Part shown: in pieces, positions 44,753 to 52,678 of the stretch | How positions within the stretch are numbered: position 1 is the first letter of the stretch | Layout: each line of letters opens with the position of its first letter | Source of the DNA: Cacconaster sp033811195 | Lineage (GTDB): Bacteria; Bacteroidota; Bacteroidia; Bacteroidales; UBA932 | Reading direction: 5' to 3' | Assembly (NCBI GenBank): GCA_033811195.1 | Contig: JAPXOZ010000001.1 | Location: forward strand, 1-64,000 | Length of the DNA stretch: 64,000 nt | Notes under the pieces: generated by a model | Told to the model about the DNA's origin: nothing | What the model saw: the letters and a program-made list of their open reading frames with translations, nothing else | Databases searched by the model: none | Made by a program: the position numbers and the translations under genes

Positions 44753-45577
44753 TTAATTATTTTCATCGGGGGAATCCTTCTTAAGAATTTTTTGCGCCCT
44801 TGCATAGAGTCCGTCAAGCTCCTTGCGGTATTGTGATTCGGGATATTCGCTGATGATGTTAAAATATTCATCGACAAATGTAAGGTAACGCTCACGCTGT
44901 TTTTCAAGGACACTCATGGAAGCATATTTGAATGCCGACATTGCAGTATAATAGAGTATCTCTTCGCGATAACGGTTATCAGCATTCTCCTTGAGGACAT
45001 TTTTCAAAGCATAATGTGCTGCCAGATAATCCTCCATATGGTAATAGAGATAGGCGGATTTGTAGGACTTGAGTTCCAACCGGCCATTGAGTTCGTCCGC
45101 CATCTCGTGACATCTGGCAATATACTCCGACTGAGGATTCTCGACCACAAACTCATGGATAGCACCCAAAGCCTTGTAGGTCGGACGCTGGTCAAGTTCG
45201 TAGCGGTAAGTACCTTTGTAAAGACAATCCAGACGATAAAATTTGGCCTTCTCTGTAAAAGGACTGAGAGGATAGACGCTTATAAACTGGTTAAAATTAC
45301 TCTCAGCGGTTGTAAAATCACCGTAGTAGTAGTTGCTCAAGCCCCAGTAATATTGTACAGTATCATCCTGAGGCGTTCCACTTGTAGCGATAGTCAGCGA
45401 TTCAAATAGTTCCGCAGCCTTGAGATACTTCTTAGCTTCAAACATTTCGAAAGCCAGCGCATATTTGGCAGCTATATCATGGCCATGCAGTATGACATCA
45501 TATTGCGATTTACATGAGGTAAGACCGATAATGACAAAAGAAATGAGAGCCAGGATATGTCTGTACTTTGTTATCAT
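44753..45577 (-). CDS. bamD: Outer-membrane assembly lipoprotein BamD
   Basis: A 274-residue lipoprotein. The signal peptide MITKYRHILALISFVIIG ends in LTSC, followed by five or so TPR units (YYYGDFTTAESNFNQFISVY is the clearest). BamD scaffolds BamA and recognises substrates at the periplasmic face of the outer membrane. An open frame extends to 45706 but overlaps trxB; the ATG at 45577 starts the clean lipoprotein signal and leaves a 4-bp gap to trxB. It is followed by rpoZ 15 bp later. Confidence 0.92.
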   Translation of the reverse strand: MITKYRHILALISFVIIGLTSCKSQYDVILHGHDIAAKYALAFEMFEAKKYLKAAELFESLTIATSGTPQDDTVQYYWGLSNYYYGDFTTAESNFNQFISVYPLSPFTEKAKFYRLDCLYKGTYRYELDQRPTYKALGAIHEFVVENPQSEYIARCHEMADELNGRLELKSYKSAYLYYHMEDYLAAHYALKNVLKENADNRYREEILYYTAMSAFKYASMSVLEKQRERYLTFVDEYFNIISEYPESQYRKELDGLYARAQKILKKDSPDENN

Positions 45578-45581
45578 ATTA

Positions 45582-46514
45582 TTATTTGTTTTCCAAAATA
45601 AATCTTTCAGCATCGAGAGCCGCTTTGCAGCCACTGGCTGCTGCGGTAATTGCTTGACGGTAATTCGGATCCTGCACATCTCCGGCTGCAAAAACACCGG
45701 GAACATTAGTCTTGGAGGTACGTCCGTCTGTAACTATATAGCCATTTTCGTCAGTAGTAATCCACTCTTTAAAAATATCCGAGTTAGGATGATGACCAAT
45801 TGCTAGGAAAAAGCCGTCAATCGCCTTTTCATACACCAATCCGTCCTTGCGAAGAAGACGCATTCCGGTCACACCCATATCATCTCCAAGTACCTCCTGC
45901 GTATTTGAGTTCCAAAGAACTTCAATGTTATCAGTGGTAGCGATTCTTTCCTGCATGGCTTTTGATGCTCTGAAAACATCTCTTCTTACCACCATATAGA
46001 CCTTCTTGCAAAGGGAAGAGAGATAAAGAGCCTCTTCACAGGCGGTATCTCCACCTCCTACTACTGCCACTGTCTTGCCACGATAGAAGAATCCATCACA
46101 GGTAGCACAGGCCGAAACTCCCATTCCCCTGTACTTGCTCTCCGAAGGAAGACCGAGATATCTGGCGGTAGCGCCTGTGGCGATAATTAAAGTCTCCGCC
46201 TCTATTACTTTTTCGTCATCTATGGTGACCTTGAAGGGTCTTGTGGAGAGATCAGCCTCTGTTACCATCCCATATCTTACATCCGTACCAAGGCGCTCTG
46301 CCTGAGCACGCAGGTCGGCCATCATCTGGGGACCTGAAACACCCTGTGGGTAACCGGGGAAATTTTCAACTTCGGTAGTGGTGGTAAGCTGTCCACCCGG
46401 CTGTAGCCCTTCATACACGACAGGCTGCAAAGCTGCTCTGGAAGCATAAATCGCAGCGGTAAACCCTGCAGGCCCACTGCCGATGATAAGACATTTTATT
46501 CTCTCTGTATTCAT
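45582..46514 (-). CDS. trxB: Thioredoxin-disulfide reductase
   Basis: A 310-residue FAD/NADPH enzyme. IIGSGPAGFTAAIYASRAAL is the FAD fold at the N-terminus, ACATCD holds the redox pair C136/C139, VAVVGGGDTACEEALYLSSL is the NADPH fold, and GVFAAGDVQDPNYRQAITAA is the C-terminal FAD block. Length matches low-molecular-weight TrxB. It keeps thioredoxins reduced in the cytosol. It sits between the nucleoside-recognition membrane gene (21-bp gap) and bamD (4-bp gap). Confidence 0.96.
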   Translation of the reverse strand: MNTERIKCLIIGSGPAGFTAAIYASRAALQPVVYEGLQPGGQLTTTTEVENFPGYPQGVSGPQMMADLRAQAERLGTDVRYGMVTEADLSTRPFKVTIDDEKVIEAETLIIATGATARYLGLPSESKYRGMGVSACATCDGFFYRGKTVAVVGGGDTACEEALYLSSLCKKVYMVVRRDVFRASKAMQERIATTDNIEVLWNSNTQEVLGDDMGVTGMRLLRKDGLVYEKAIDGFFLAIGHHPNSDIFKEWITTDENGYIVTDGRTSKTNVPGVFAAGDVQDPNYRQAITAAASGCKAALDAERFILENK

Positions 46515-46534
46515 AAATCATTATCTCAATCAAT

Positions 46535-47497
46535 TCAAACTACAAAGTTACGATTTTTTCTTTTGGCAATCGCATCTTTGATGTAAAATTCCAACCTCAA
46601 TTCCCATACCAATACCATTGACATAGCCCATCTTATCAGCAACATTATCCATCCTATTGCTCCGAGTGCGGTAAGTAACAACAAATCTTCGAGGTTGCTG
46701 TGTGAGATACTAATATGGGTATTAATGAGCAGTACATCACGGCGTACCAGCTTGCCACGTGCTATTTCATCCAACATAGCCGCAGCACCATAGGCCAGAC
46801 CGATTATATTTGCTACTATCCAAAGGAATGCCGTTCTAGGGGGAAGTCCGAAAAAAAACATCAGCGGCTTGAGTAACTTCGAGATCATCTTCATCACACC
46901 GAATTCAGAAAGGAGTCGCTGGACAATATTGAGGGTATAGATGATAAGGGTTATCAGCAACACCAGTTTAAATGTAGCCCAAAGCCAGTCACGCAGAGTT
47001 GACCAAAAGGAGAGTTGTTCCTGTGCAACTGCAGCTGTAACCACCTCCCCACTTCCTGTAGGAAGTATGAGGTTGAGTAACCAACCTAGAAAGAGGGCAC
47101 TAAAAGTTCTGATAATTACCATCCTCATCCCAGAAACACCTGTTTTTTTAAGCACCGCTGTCTCCAATATCATTGAGTGTGAACAGAGTACCATAGTACA
47201 GAGGATTGTTAGCTCACGCGCATCCAGTGCCAGCGTACTCATTACCGCCATCGCTGAATAAACGTTGATCAGATATCCCGACAAATAGGCCAACGCAGCC
47301 GAGCCCGGTAGGCCAAAATGGCGAAAAACGGGGCTTACGGCATCGGAGATATAGGGAAGGATATTGAAGTACTTAAGCAACATCATCGCAAAAGAGATGC
47401 CTACCGTAATCTTCAAAATCCAGATACAGGTCTTAGTGGTAGTGGGAAGGACCTCTCTAACACAAGAGATAATCTTCTGCTTAGTCTCGGGATTCAT
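46535..47497 (-). CDS. Nucleoside-recognition (gate) family membrane protein
   Basis: A 320-residue membrane protein with about eight hydrophobic segments. AALAYLSGYLINVYSAMAVM and ILCTMVLCSHSMILETAVL resemble the first gate half, and FLWIVANIIGLAYGAAAM the second; this is the pseudo-symmetric layout of the nucleoside-recognition/SpmA-SpmB-like group, related to the FeoB gates. The substrate is not known. An ORF extends to 47560, but ATG at 47497 gives a 17-bp overlap with the SDR gene and a sensible cytosolic N-terminus. It is part of the run perR to pepP. Confidence 0.75.
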   Translation of the reverse strand: MNPETKQKIISCVREVLPTTTKTCIWILKITVGISFAMMLLKYFNILPYISDAVSPVFRHFGLPGSAALAYLSGYLINVYSAMAVMSTLALDARELTILCTMVLCSHSMILETAVLKKTGVSGMRMVIIRTFSALFLGWLLNLILPTGSGEVVTAAVAQEQLSFWSTLRDWLWATFKLVLLITLIIYTLNIVQRLLSEFGVMKMISKLLKPLMFFFGLPPRTAFLWIVANIIGLAYGAAAMLDEIARGKLVRRDVLLINTHISISHSNLEDLLLLTALGAIGWIMLLIRWAMSMVLVWELRLEFYIKDAIAKRKNRNFVV

Positions 47498-48317
47498 TCT
47501 TGAATTTGATCTTGCTGCTATATTTCTTGTCCAAGAAATGTAACAGACGTTTGGGGACAATAGGTAATATGGGAAGTACTATCCAGTTGATAAGACCGGG
47601 CATCACATTGGCTCTACCATGGAAGGTAGCTTTGAGTGCCTTGCGGGCAGCTTCTTCGGCAGATATCATAATACCGAGACGGAATGCGCGTTTGCGCAGA
47701 CTCTCCCGCAAGGAAAAAAGATTTGTTGATACGGCACCGAAATAGGCAGTCGTTACCGAAACTCCGCTCCCCATCAATTCGATTCTCAGGGAACGCGAAA
47801 AAGATTTGATAAAACGCTTTGTAGCGGAATATACAGAGAGTACGGGATAAGGCATCCAGCTGCAAAGCGAAGAGATATTTAGTATATAACCATACCCTCG
47901 CTCTTTCATTCCACGAGCAAATAAGTGGCAGAGCTCAACTAATGTAAGATTGTGGAGCACCATGGCCCTGGTAATCTCATCCTTCGAACAATCAAGGAAG
48001 CCTCCATAAGGCAGCACACCGGCATTATTTATCAGTATATCCACCCTACGCTCACCTACTTTTTCTGCTATGAAGGTAACAGCACCCACACAAGCCAGAT
48101 CAACTCCTATTGCAAGCACATCAGGATGTTGCCCGGAAGGGTTATTTTCAATGGACTCCAGCTCATCACGCACCTCATCAGCATATTGTTGGTTGATGTC
48201 GACTACAATCAAATTATGCCCGAGAGCGTAGAGCTGTCGGGCATATTCTCTCCCCATACCGGACCATGTCCCGGTAATAAGGGCGTAACCTTCTGTATCA
48301 GCGGCCTTTTTATTCAT
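47481..48317 (-). CDS. Short-chain dehydrogenase/reductase
   Basis: A 278-residue SDR. LITGTWSGMGRE (residues 13-24) is the dinucleotide-binding TGxxxGxG motif, with Trp where Ala/Ser is usual. ILINNAGVLP is the NNAG block, ILNISS provides the catalytic Ser, and YSATK the Tyr and Lys. A C-terminal extension (about residues 235-278) contains hydrophobic segments (INWIVLPILPIVPKRLLHFL) that could sit in a membrane, as in lipid-active SDRs. It lies 21 bp after rubrerythrin and overlaps the next gene by 17 bp. Substrate unknown. Confidence 0.85.
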   Translation of the reverse strand: MNKKAADTEGYALITGTWSGMGREYARQLYALGHNLIVVDINQQYADEVRDELESIENNPSGQHPDVLAIGVDLACVGAVTFIAEKVGERRVDILINNAGVLPYGGFLDCSKDEITRAMVLHNLTLVELCHLFARGMKERGYGYILNISSLCSWMPYPVLSVYSATKRFIKSFSRSLRIELMGSGVSVTTAYFGAVSTNLFSLRESLRKRAFRLGIMISAEEAARKALKATFHGRANVMPGLINWIVLPILPIVPKRLLHFLDKKYSSKIKFKNESRD

Positions 48318-48338
48318 GACCGCAAAGGTATTAAAAAA

Positions 48339-48914
48339 TTAGTAATTACTCTTCCTTACCTCGAAATAAGCCTGAGCATGTTTACAAGCAGGACACTCTC
48401 CTGGAGCTTCCTTTCCTTTGTGCACAAATCCGCAATTGCGGCACTGCCACTCTATCTCTCCCTCCTTTTCAAATACCTTACCCGCTTTCACATTGGCTAA
48501 TAGTCTCAGGTAGCGCTCCTCATGCGCCTTTTCAGCGATAGCAATATTCCTAAATGTAGCAGCAATTTCGGGAAAACCTTCAGCATCTGCCACCTTTGCA
48601 AACTCGGGGTAGAGCATGGACCACTCTTCGTTCTCTCCCTCAGCTGCTGCCTTTAGGTTCTCTGCTGTAGTAGAGATAACGCCTGCTGGGAATGAAGCTT
48701 TAACTTCCACCATACCCCCTTCAAGATATTTAAAAAAGGTCTCTGCATGCTCCTTTTCCTGCTCTGCAGTCTCAGCGAAGATAGCTGCAATCTGCTCATA
48801 GCCCTCTTTCTTTGCTTTGCTCGCAAAGAAAACGTACCTGTTGCGTGCCTGTGATTCGCCTGCAAATGATTGGAGAAGGTTCTTCTCTGTCTTAGTTCCT
48901 TTCAATGATTTCAT
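48339..48914 (-). CDS. rbr: Rubrerythrin
   Basis: A 191-residue non-heme iron peroxidase. The ferritin-like diiron domain (about residues 1-145) begins KGTKTEKNLLQSFAGESQAR and contains the paired Glu/His helices. The C-terminal rubredoxin-like domain carries CRNCG and CPACK (about residues 158-180), which hold an FeS4 centre. It removes hydrogen peroxide in anaerobes. It lies 55 bp downstream of the PerR-like gene, a pairing seen in many anaerobes, and is the first structural gene of the following minus-strand run. Confidence 0.95.
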   Translation of the reverse strand: MKSLKGTKTEKNLLQSFAGESQARNRYVFFASKAKKEGYEQIAAIFAETAEQEKEHAETFFKYLEGGMVEVKASFPAGVISTTAENLKAAAEGENEEWSMLYPEFAKVADAEGFPEIAATFRNIAIAEKAHEERYLRLLANVKAGKVFEKEGEIEWQCRNCGFVHKGKEAPGECPACKHAQAYFEVRKSNY

Positions 48915-48969
48915 GTTGTTTTGATTTTAAAAAAGTTGATATTATTTATAGCTATATTTAACAAAAATG

Positions 48970-49404
48970 TCATTTTGGTCTCCCTGCTCCGCGGTTGCGC
49001 CCCACAAGTTGCACATCTATACGATGCAGGTCAAATCCTCTTATTCTTTTGTTGCGAAAGTGATCGTGAATTATAAGCATCAGTTCGGGATCATCATAGT
49101 CCCTGAAAGTATGCGTATCCTCACAATAGAGATGACAGTGATTGTAGGTATTTACATCCAAATACATTTTGTTGTTGGAACTCATACGGCGCTGGAGCAA
49201 TCCCACCTGTACGAATGATTCCAGAACATTGTACACAGTGGCCACTGTTAATGTCGTTAGTTCGGCACTTGCCTGCTGAAATACCATATCAGCTGAAGCA
49301 TGTCCTAACTCTCTCATAGCAGCATATACAGCAATGCGCTGAGGGGTGGACTTGAGCCCATACCTCCTTAGGATTTTTTTTATGTCTATTGCGTTTTCAA
49401 TCAT
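48970..49404 (-). CDS. PerR-like Fur-family regulator lacking the structural zinc site
   Basis: A 144-residue Fur-family repressor. The winged helix (GLKSTPQRIAVYAAMRELGH; TVATVYNVLESFVQVG) is followed by LDVNTYNHCH and later YCEDTHTFRDYDDPE. Numbered from the PerR Asp85, the spacing puts His at 91 and 93 and Asp at 104, the regulatory-metal set, with Asp rather than Glu at 104 as in PerR. One Cys is present at the first structural zinc position (96), but position 99 is Thr and the C-terminal CxxC is absent. It lies upstream of rubrerythrin, so peroxide sensing is the best guess. Start at ATG 49404. Confidence 0.82.
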   Translation of the reverse strand: MIENAIDIKKILRRYGLKSTPQRIAVYAAMRELGHASADMVFQQASAELTTLTVATVYNVLESFVQVGLLQRRMSSNNKMYLDVNTYNHCHLYCEDTHTFRDYDDPELMLIIHDHFRNKRIRGFDLHRIDVQLVGRNRGAGRPK

Positions 49405-49430
49405 ATTAGTTGGGTTTTGGGGTGTGAAGT

Positions 49431-49442
49431 TAATTATAATTA
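49431..49442. promoter_or_regulatory. Candidate PerR/Fur operator
   Basis: TAATTATAATTA is a perfect 12-bp palindrome resembling the core of the PerR box (TTATAATnATTATAA). It lies 26 bp upstream of the perR-like ATG and could allow autoregulation. A/T-rich palindromes occur by chance, so confidence is low. Confidence 0.3.
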
Positions 49443-49460
49443 TTCAAAACCACAAACTCT

Positions 49461-49493
49461 TTTAGAGAAAATCTGTTTTTTTTGATAAATTTG
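49461..49493 (+). promoter_or_regulatory. Possible promoter of the GDPD gene
   Basis: TAAATTTG at 49486-49493 is an exact TAnnTTTG. The -33 position holds TTTA (49461-49464, 21-nt spacing), one base off. The start near 49500 would give a 26-nt leader. Confidence 0.45.
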
Positions 49494-49525
49494 TCCCCAT
49501 AACAATAGAACTAATATCATTTTTT

Positions 49526-50362
49526 ATGAAGAAAATATGTGTACTGGCGGCTTTTGCGCTGCTTTTCCTCATTTCAGGATGCAGAGATAATAAAATTGAC
49601 AAAATGGTGGACCAAATGGTCGGCACAAAAGTAATTGCACACAGAGGCTACTGGAAATGCGAAGGCAGTGCGCAAAATTCAATTTCCTCGCTCCGAAACG
49701 CACATAAAGCAGGAGTCTATGGTTCTGAATTTGACGTTCATATTACTGCTGACAGTGTGTTAATCGTCAATCATGACAATGATTTCAAGGGACACGTCAT
49801 TAACCTTACACGCTATGAGATAATTAAGGACTCCCTCCTTTCCAATGGCGAAAAACTTCCTACACTTGAAGAATATCTTGCAGCAGGCAAAAAACTCAAA
49901 AGACTCCAACTTGTCCTCGAGCTCAAACCGGTAAAAGAGAATCCGGCACTCGAACAATATGCCGTGGATAAATGTGTTGAAATGGTCAAAAAAATGAGAC
50001 TCGAAAAGAGAGTAGATTACATATCATTCAGCCTTGAAGCCTGTAAAAGGTTTGCAGCACTGATGCCTAATGCCTCTGTTGCCTATCTGGGCGGCTACTA
50101 TATGCCTATAGAGCTACTGGAAATGGGTATAAACGGCTTTGACTATCATTATAATGAAGTCCTTATGAACCCTTTCTGGGTGGATGAGGCTCGCAATTAT
50201 AATATGACATCCAATATATGGACAGTCAATGACTCATTGCTTGTCGAGACTCTTCTCGTGGGCAATCCTACTTTTCTCACAACCGATAATCCGGAAGAGG
50301 TAATGCGCCAAATTGAGGCCCTCAGAGAGAGAGTAAGAGAGCGGTTCACAAACGAAAATTAG
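49526..50362 (+). CDS. Glycerophosphodiester phosphodiesterase lipoprotein
   Basis: A 278-residue GDPD-type TIM-barrel enzyme that hydrolyses glycerophosphodiesters to glycerol 3-phosphate. The signal peptide ends in LISGC (C19). VIAHRGYW (H39-R40), SEFDVHIT with its metal-binding Glu/Asp, VNHDND with the second His, and LELKP are the catalytic set. The lipobox places it on the inner or outer membrane of the periplasm. It is monocistronic, divergent from perR, and converges on priA with a 10-bp gap. Confidence 0.92.
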   Translation: MKKICVLAAFALLFLISGCRDNKIDKMVDQMVGTKVIAHRGYWKCEGSAQNSISSLRNAHKAGVYGSEFDVHITADSVLIVNHDNDFKGHVINLTRYEIIKDSLLSNGEKLPTLEEYLAAGKKLKRLQLVLELKPVKENPALEQYAVDKCVEMVKKMRLEKRVDYISFSLEACKRFAALMPNASVAYLGGYYMPIELLEMGINGFDYHYNEVLMNPFWVDEARNYNMTSNIWTVNDSLLVETLLVGNPTFLTTDNPEEVMRQIEALRERVRERFTNEN

Positions 50363-50372
50363 AAAAATCGAA

Positions 50373-52388
50373 TTAATAGGGATCCACGTCTATATTGATG
50401 GTAGTCATCCCGTTATACTTACGATTCAAAAGCTCTGTTTCTAGATACAGGGCTTTTTTAATACGAGATAGAGAATTATTGCGTCTTAGCCGCAGACGAA
50501 ACTGAACTTGGTAATGATCACCTGTTTTTGCCAGAGGTGGCATCACCGGACCATTGAAATCTCTTATACCGATACCTCTTATTGCATCCGCCAAATCATA
50601 TGCACAACTCCACATCCTTTTTTCATTTTTATCCCTGAGGGTAATTACCACCAATCTCACAAAGGGAGGATAGCCAAAAGTTTTGCGTTCCTCAAGAGCA
50701 GCAGAAAAATCTTCGAGATCACCTTCAGCAGTAAGGGCCTTCAGGACAGGATGATCCTTCTGCTCTGTCTGTATAATCATCCTGGCTCCATCCTCTCTGC
50801 GACCGGCCCTTCCACGCAACTGCCACAGGAGTTGGAGAGCACGCTCGTCCGCCCTGAAGTCCTGTACAGAGAAGAGGGAGTCGCAGCCGATAACTGCCAC
50901 CAACGAGAGGCGGTCAAAATCAAAACCCTTAGTAATCATCTGAGTTCCCACAAGGATATTAATCTTTCCCTCAGCAAAGTTTTTTAGGATGCGTTGCTCT
51001 TCGCTTTTGCCGGAGATTGTATCTGAATCAAACCGTTCTATAACATACTTTGGAAAGTATTTGCGCAACAGCTCTTCGATCTTCTCAGTCCCCACCCCAC
51101 GGTCAACTATAGAAGGGGAAGCACATTTTGGGCACTCAAGCTCAAAGGGTATTTGATATGAACAATAGTGACACTTAAGCATATTATCAAACTTGTGATA
51201 ACTTAGGGCAACATCACACGAAGGACATTTAACCACCACCCCACACTCTTCACATTGTGCATAAGGAGCGTAGGCTCTTCTAGAGCGGAAAACCATTACC
51301 TGCCCACCACCCTCCACCACCCTACCTATCTCGTTGAGTAAACGAATGGAGAAGGGACCTTTGACATTCTGTAGCCTCCGCGCCGTCACCATATCCACAA
51401 TCTCCACCTGAGCATCCTCCGCCTTATGATACTTCTCCAACAAGTCCACCTGCACGAGTTTGCCGACAGAAACATTGTAAAGCGACTCGAAAGAGGGAGT
51501 GGCGCTGCCCAGTACCAGATTAGATCCGATCTGAGAAGAGAGCATCAACGCACCATCGCGCCCGTTGTATCTCGGCGCAGGATCAGACTGCTTGTAGGAA
51601 GAATCATGCTCCTCATCTACCACTATCAACAATAAATTTGGCAGAGGTAGAAGTAGTGCTGACCTGGTACCCAGCACTATATGAGGTCGCTCGGCAGTTG
51701 CCAGACGGTTATAAATACGCTTTTTGACAGCTGCTGTCTGCTTCGAGTGATAGGGCAGCAGAACACTGCCGAAAACCTTCTCGAGTCTGGAAGTAAGCTG
51801 TCTAGAGATGGCTATCTCGGGTACGAGAAAAAGCACAGATCCACCGCTCTCAAGAGCATCCTGCATAAGGTGAAAATAGATCTCGGTTTTACCGGATCCC
51901 GTTACTCCGCGCAAAAGCACTCTATGGCCTTCAGCAAAATGGTCTCTGATAGCATCACAAGCTGCCTGTTGTGCAACAGAAAGTTCAGGAATAGCACTAA
52001 AATCGGGCTCCCGGAACTCTTTGTCAGACTTCCTGGAACGAACTTTTATTTGCTTGCGAAAAGCACTTGAATAAGCCGCCTTGAAGACCTCCCCCACACT
52101 GCACATGTAATATTCTGCTAAAGCACGCCAAAAATTCAACTGTGCCAAAGTCACCTGAGGCATATCGAGAAGAGATTCTACTGATCTGACCCTAGAAGGA
52201 TCCAGATCTGTAGGTGGCCGATTTGAAACAGCGGTTACTACCGCGTACCGACTTTTCCCCACAAGCTGCACCTGCACCCAGCTGCCCACGAAAATCTGCT
52301 CCTCAAATTCTTTAGGAACCAAGTATGACAATTCCTTGCTCATTTTCAGAGGCAACAGTACCTGCACGTATAATCCATCCTTTTCCAT
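50373..52388 (-). CDS. priA: Primosomal replication-restart helicase PriA
   Basis: A 671-residue helicase that restarts stalled forks. The 3'-end binding domain is at about 10-105, then RGVTGSGKTEIY (Walker A), DEEHDSSYKQ (Walker B), and paired zinc-binding cysteines in AQCEECGVVVKCPSC, LKCHYCSYQIP and LECPKCASPS (eight Cys), then the C-terminal helicase core with VGTQMITKGFDFDRL. An open frame reaches 52484, but that extension is mostly untranslatable leader and tRNA-Phe; the ATG at 52388 is used. It is shorter than E. coli PriA (732). Confidence 0.94.
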   Translation of the reverse strand: MEKDGLYVQVLLPLKMSKELSYLVPKEFEEQIFVGSWVQVQLVGKSRYAVVTAVSNRPPTDLDPSRVRSVESLLDMPQVTLAQLNFWRALAEYYMCSVGEVFKAAYSSAFRKQIKVRSRKSDKEFREPDFSAIPELSVAQQAACDAIRDHFAEGHRVLLRGVTGSGKTEIYFHLMQDALESGGSVLFLVPEIAISRQLTSRLEKVFGSVLLPYHSKQTAAVKKRIYNRLATAERPHIVLGTRSALLLPLPNLLLIVVDEEHDSSYKQSDPAPRYNGRDGALMLSSQIGSNLVLGSATPSFESLYNVSVGKLVQVDLLEKYHKAEDAQVEIVDMVTARRLQNVKGPFSIRLLNEIGRVVEGGGQVMVFRSRRAYAPYAQCEECGVVVKCPSCDVALSYHKFDNMLKCHYCSYQIPFELECPKCASPSIVDRGVGTEKIEELLRKYFPKYVIERFDSDTISGKSEEQRILKNFAEGKINILVGTQMITKGFDFDRLSLVAVIGCDSLFSVQDFRADERALQLLWQLRGRAGRREDGARMIIQTEQKDHPVLKALTAEGDLEDFSAALEERKTFGYPPFVRLVVITLRDKNEKRMWSCAYDLADAIRGIGIRDFNGPVMPPLAKTGDHYQVQFRLRLRRNNSLSRIKKALYLETELLNRKYNGMTTINIDVDPY

Positions 52389-52415
52389 ATCCAGAGTGCT
52401 AAAATAACACTTTTT

Positions 52416-52446
52416 TTTGCAGATATGGAATAAAAAACTACCTTTG
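52416..52446 (+). promoter_or_regulatory. Promoter of tRNA-Phe
   Basis: TTTG at 52416-52419, 19 nt, TACCTTTG at 52439-52446 (exact TAnnTTTG). The start is predicted near 52453, 24 nt before the tRNA. Confidence 0.72.
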
Positions 52447-52476
52447 CAATCCCGCTGGTTAAAATGACCCGCATAA

Positions 52477-52549
<73 letters not shown>

Positions 52550-52553
52550 CAAA

Positions 52554-52582
52554 AAAAAAGCGACCCCACAGGTCGCTTTTTT
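52554..52582 (+). terminator. Terminator of tRNA-Phe
   Basis: AAAAAAGCGACC (52554-52565) and GGTCGCTTTTTT (52571-52582) form a 12-bp stem with a 5-nt loop and a T run. Confidence 0.92.
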
Positions 52583-52678
52583 AGTTCTGAGTTATGAGTA
52601 TTGAGTTTTGAGTAAGTTTTATAGTAGTTAGTTTCGAGTTCACCCTCACTACACACTACACACTACACACCAACTACT
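52583..52678. repeat. Low-complexity tract after the M64 peptidase gene
   Basis: Words GAGTTATGAGTATTGAG, GTAGTTAGTTTCGAG and ACTACACACTACACAC; it reaches the stop codon of the M64 gene (52674). It shares words with the tract at 14236-14570. Confidence 0.65.
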
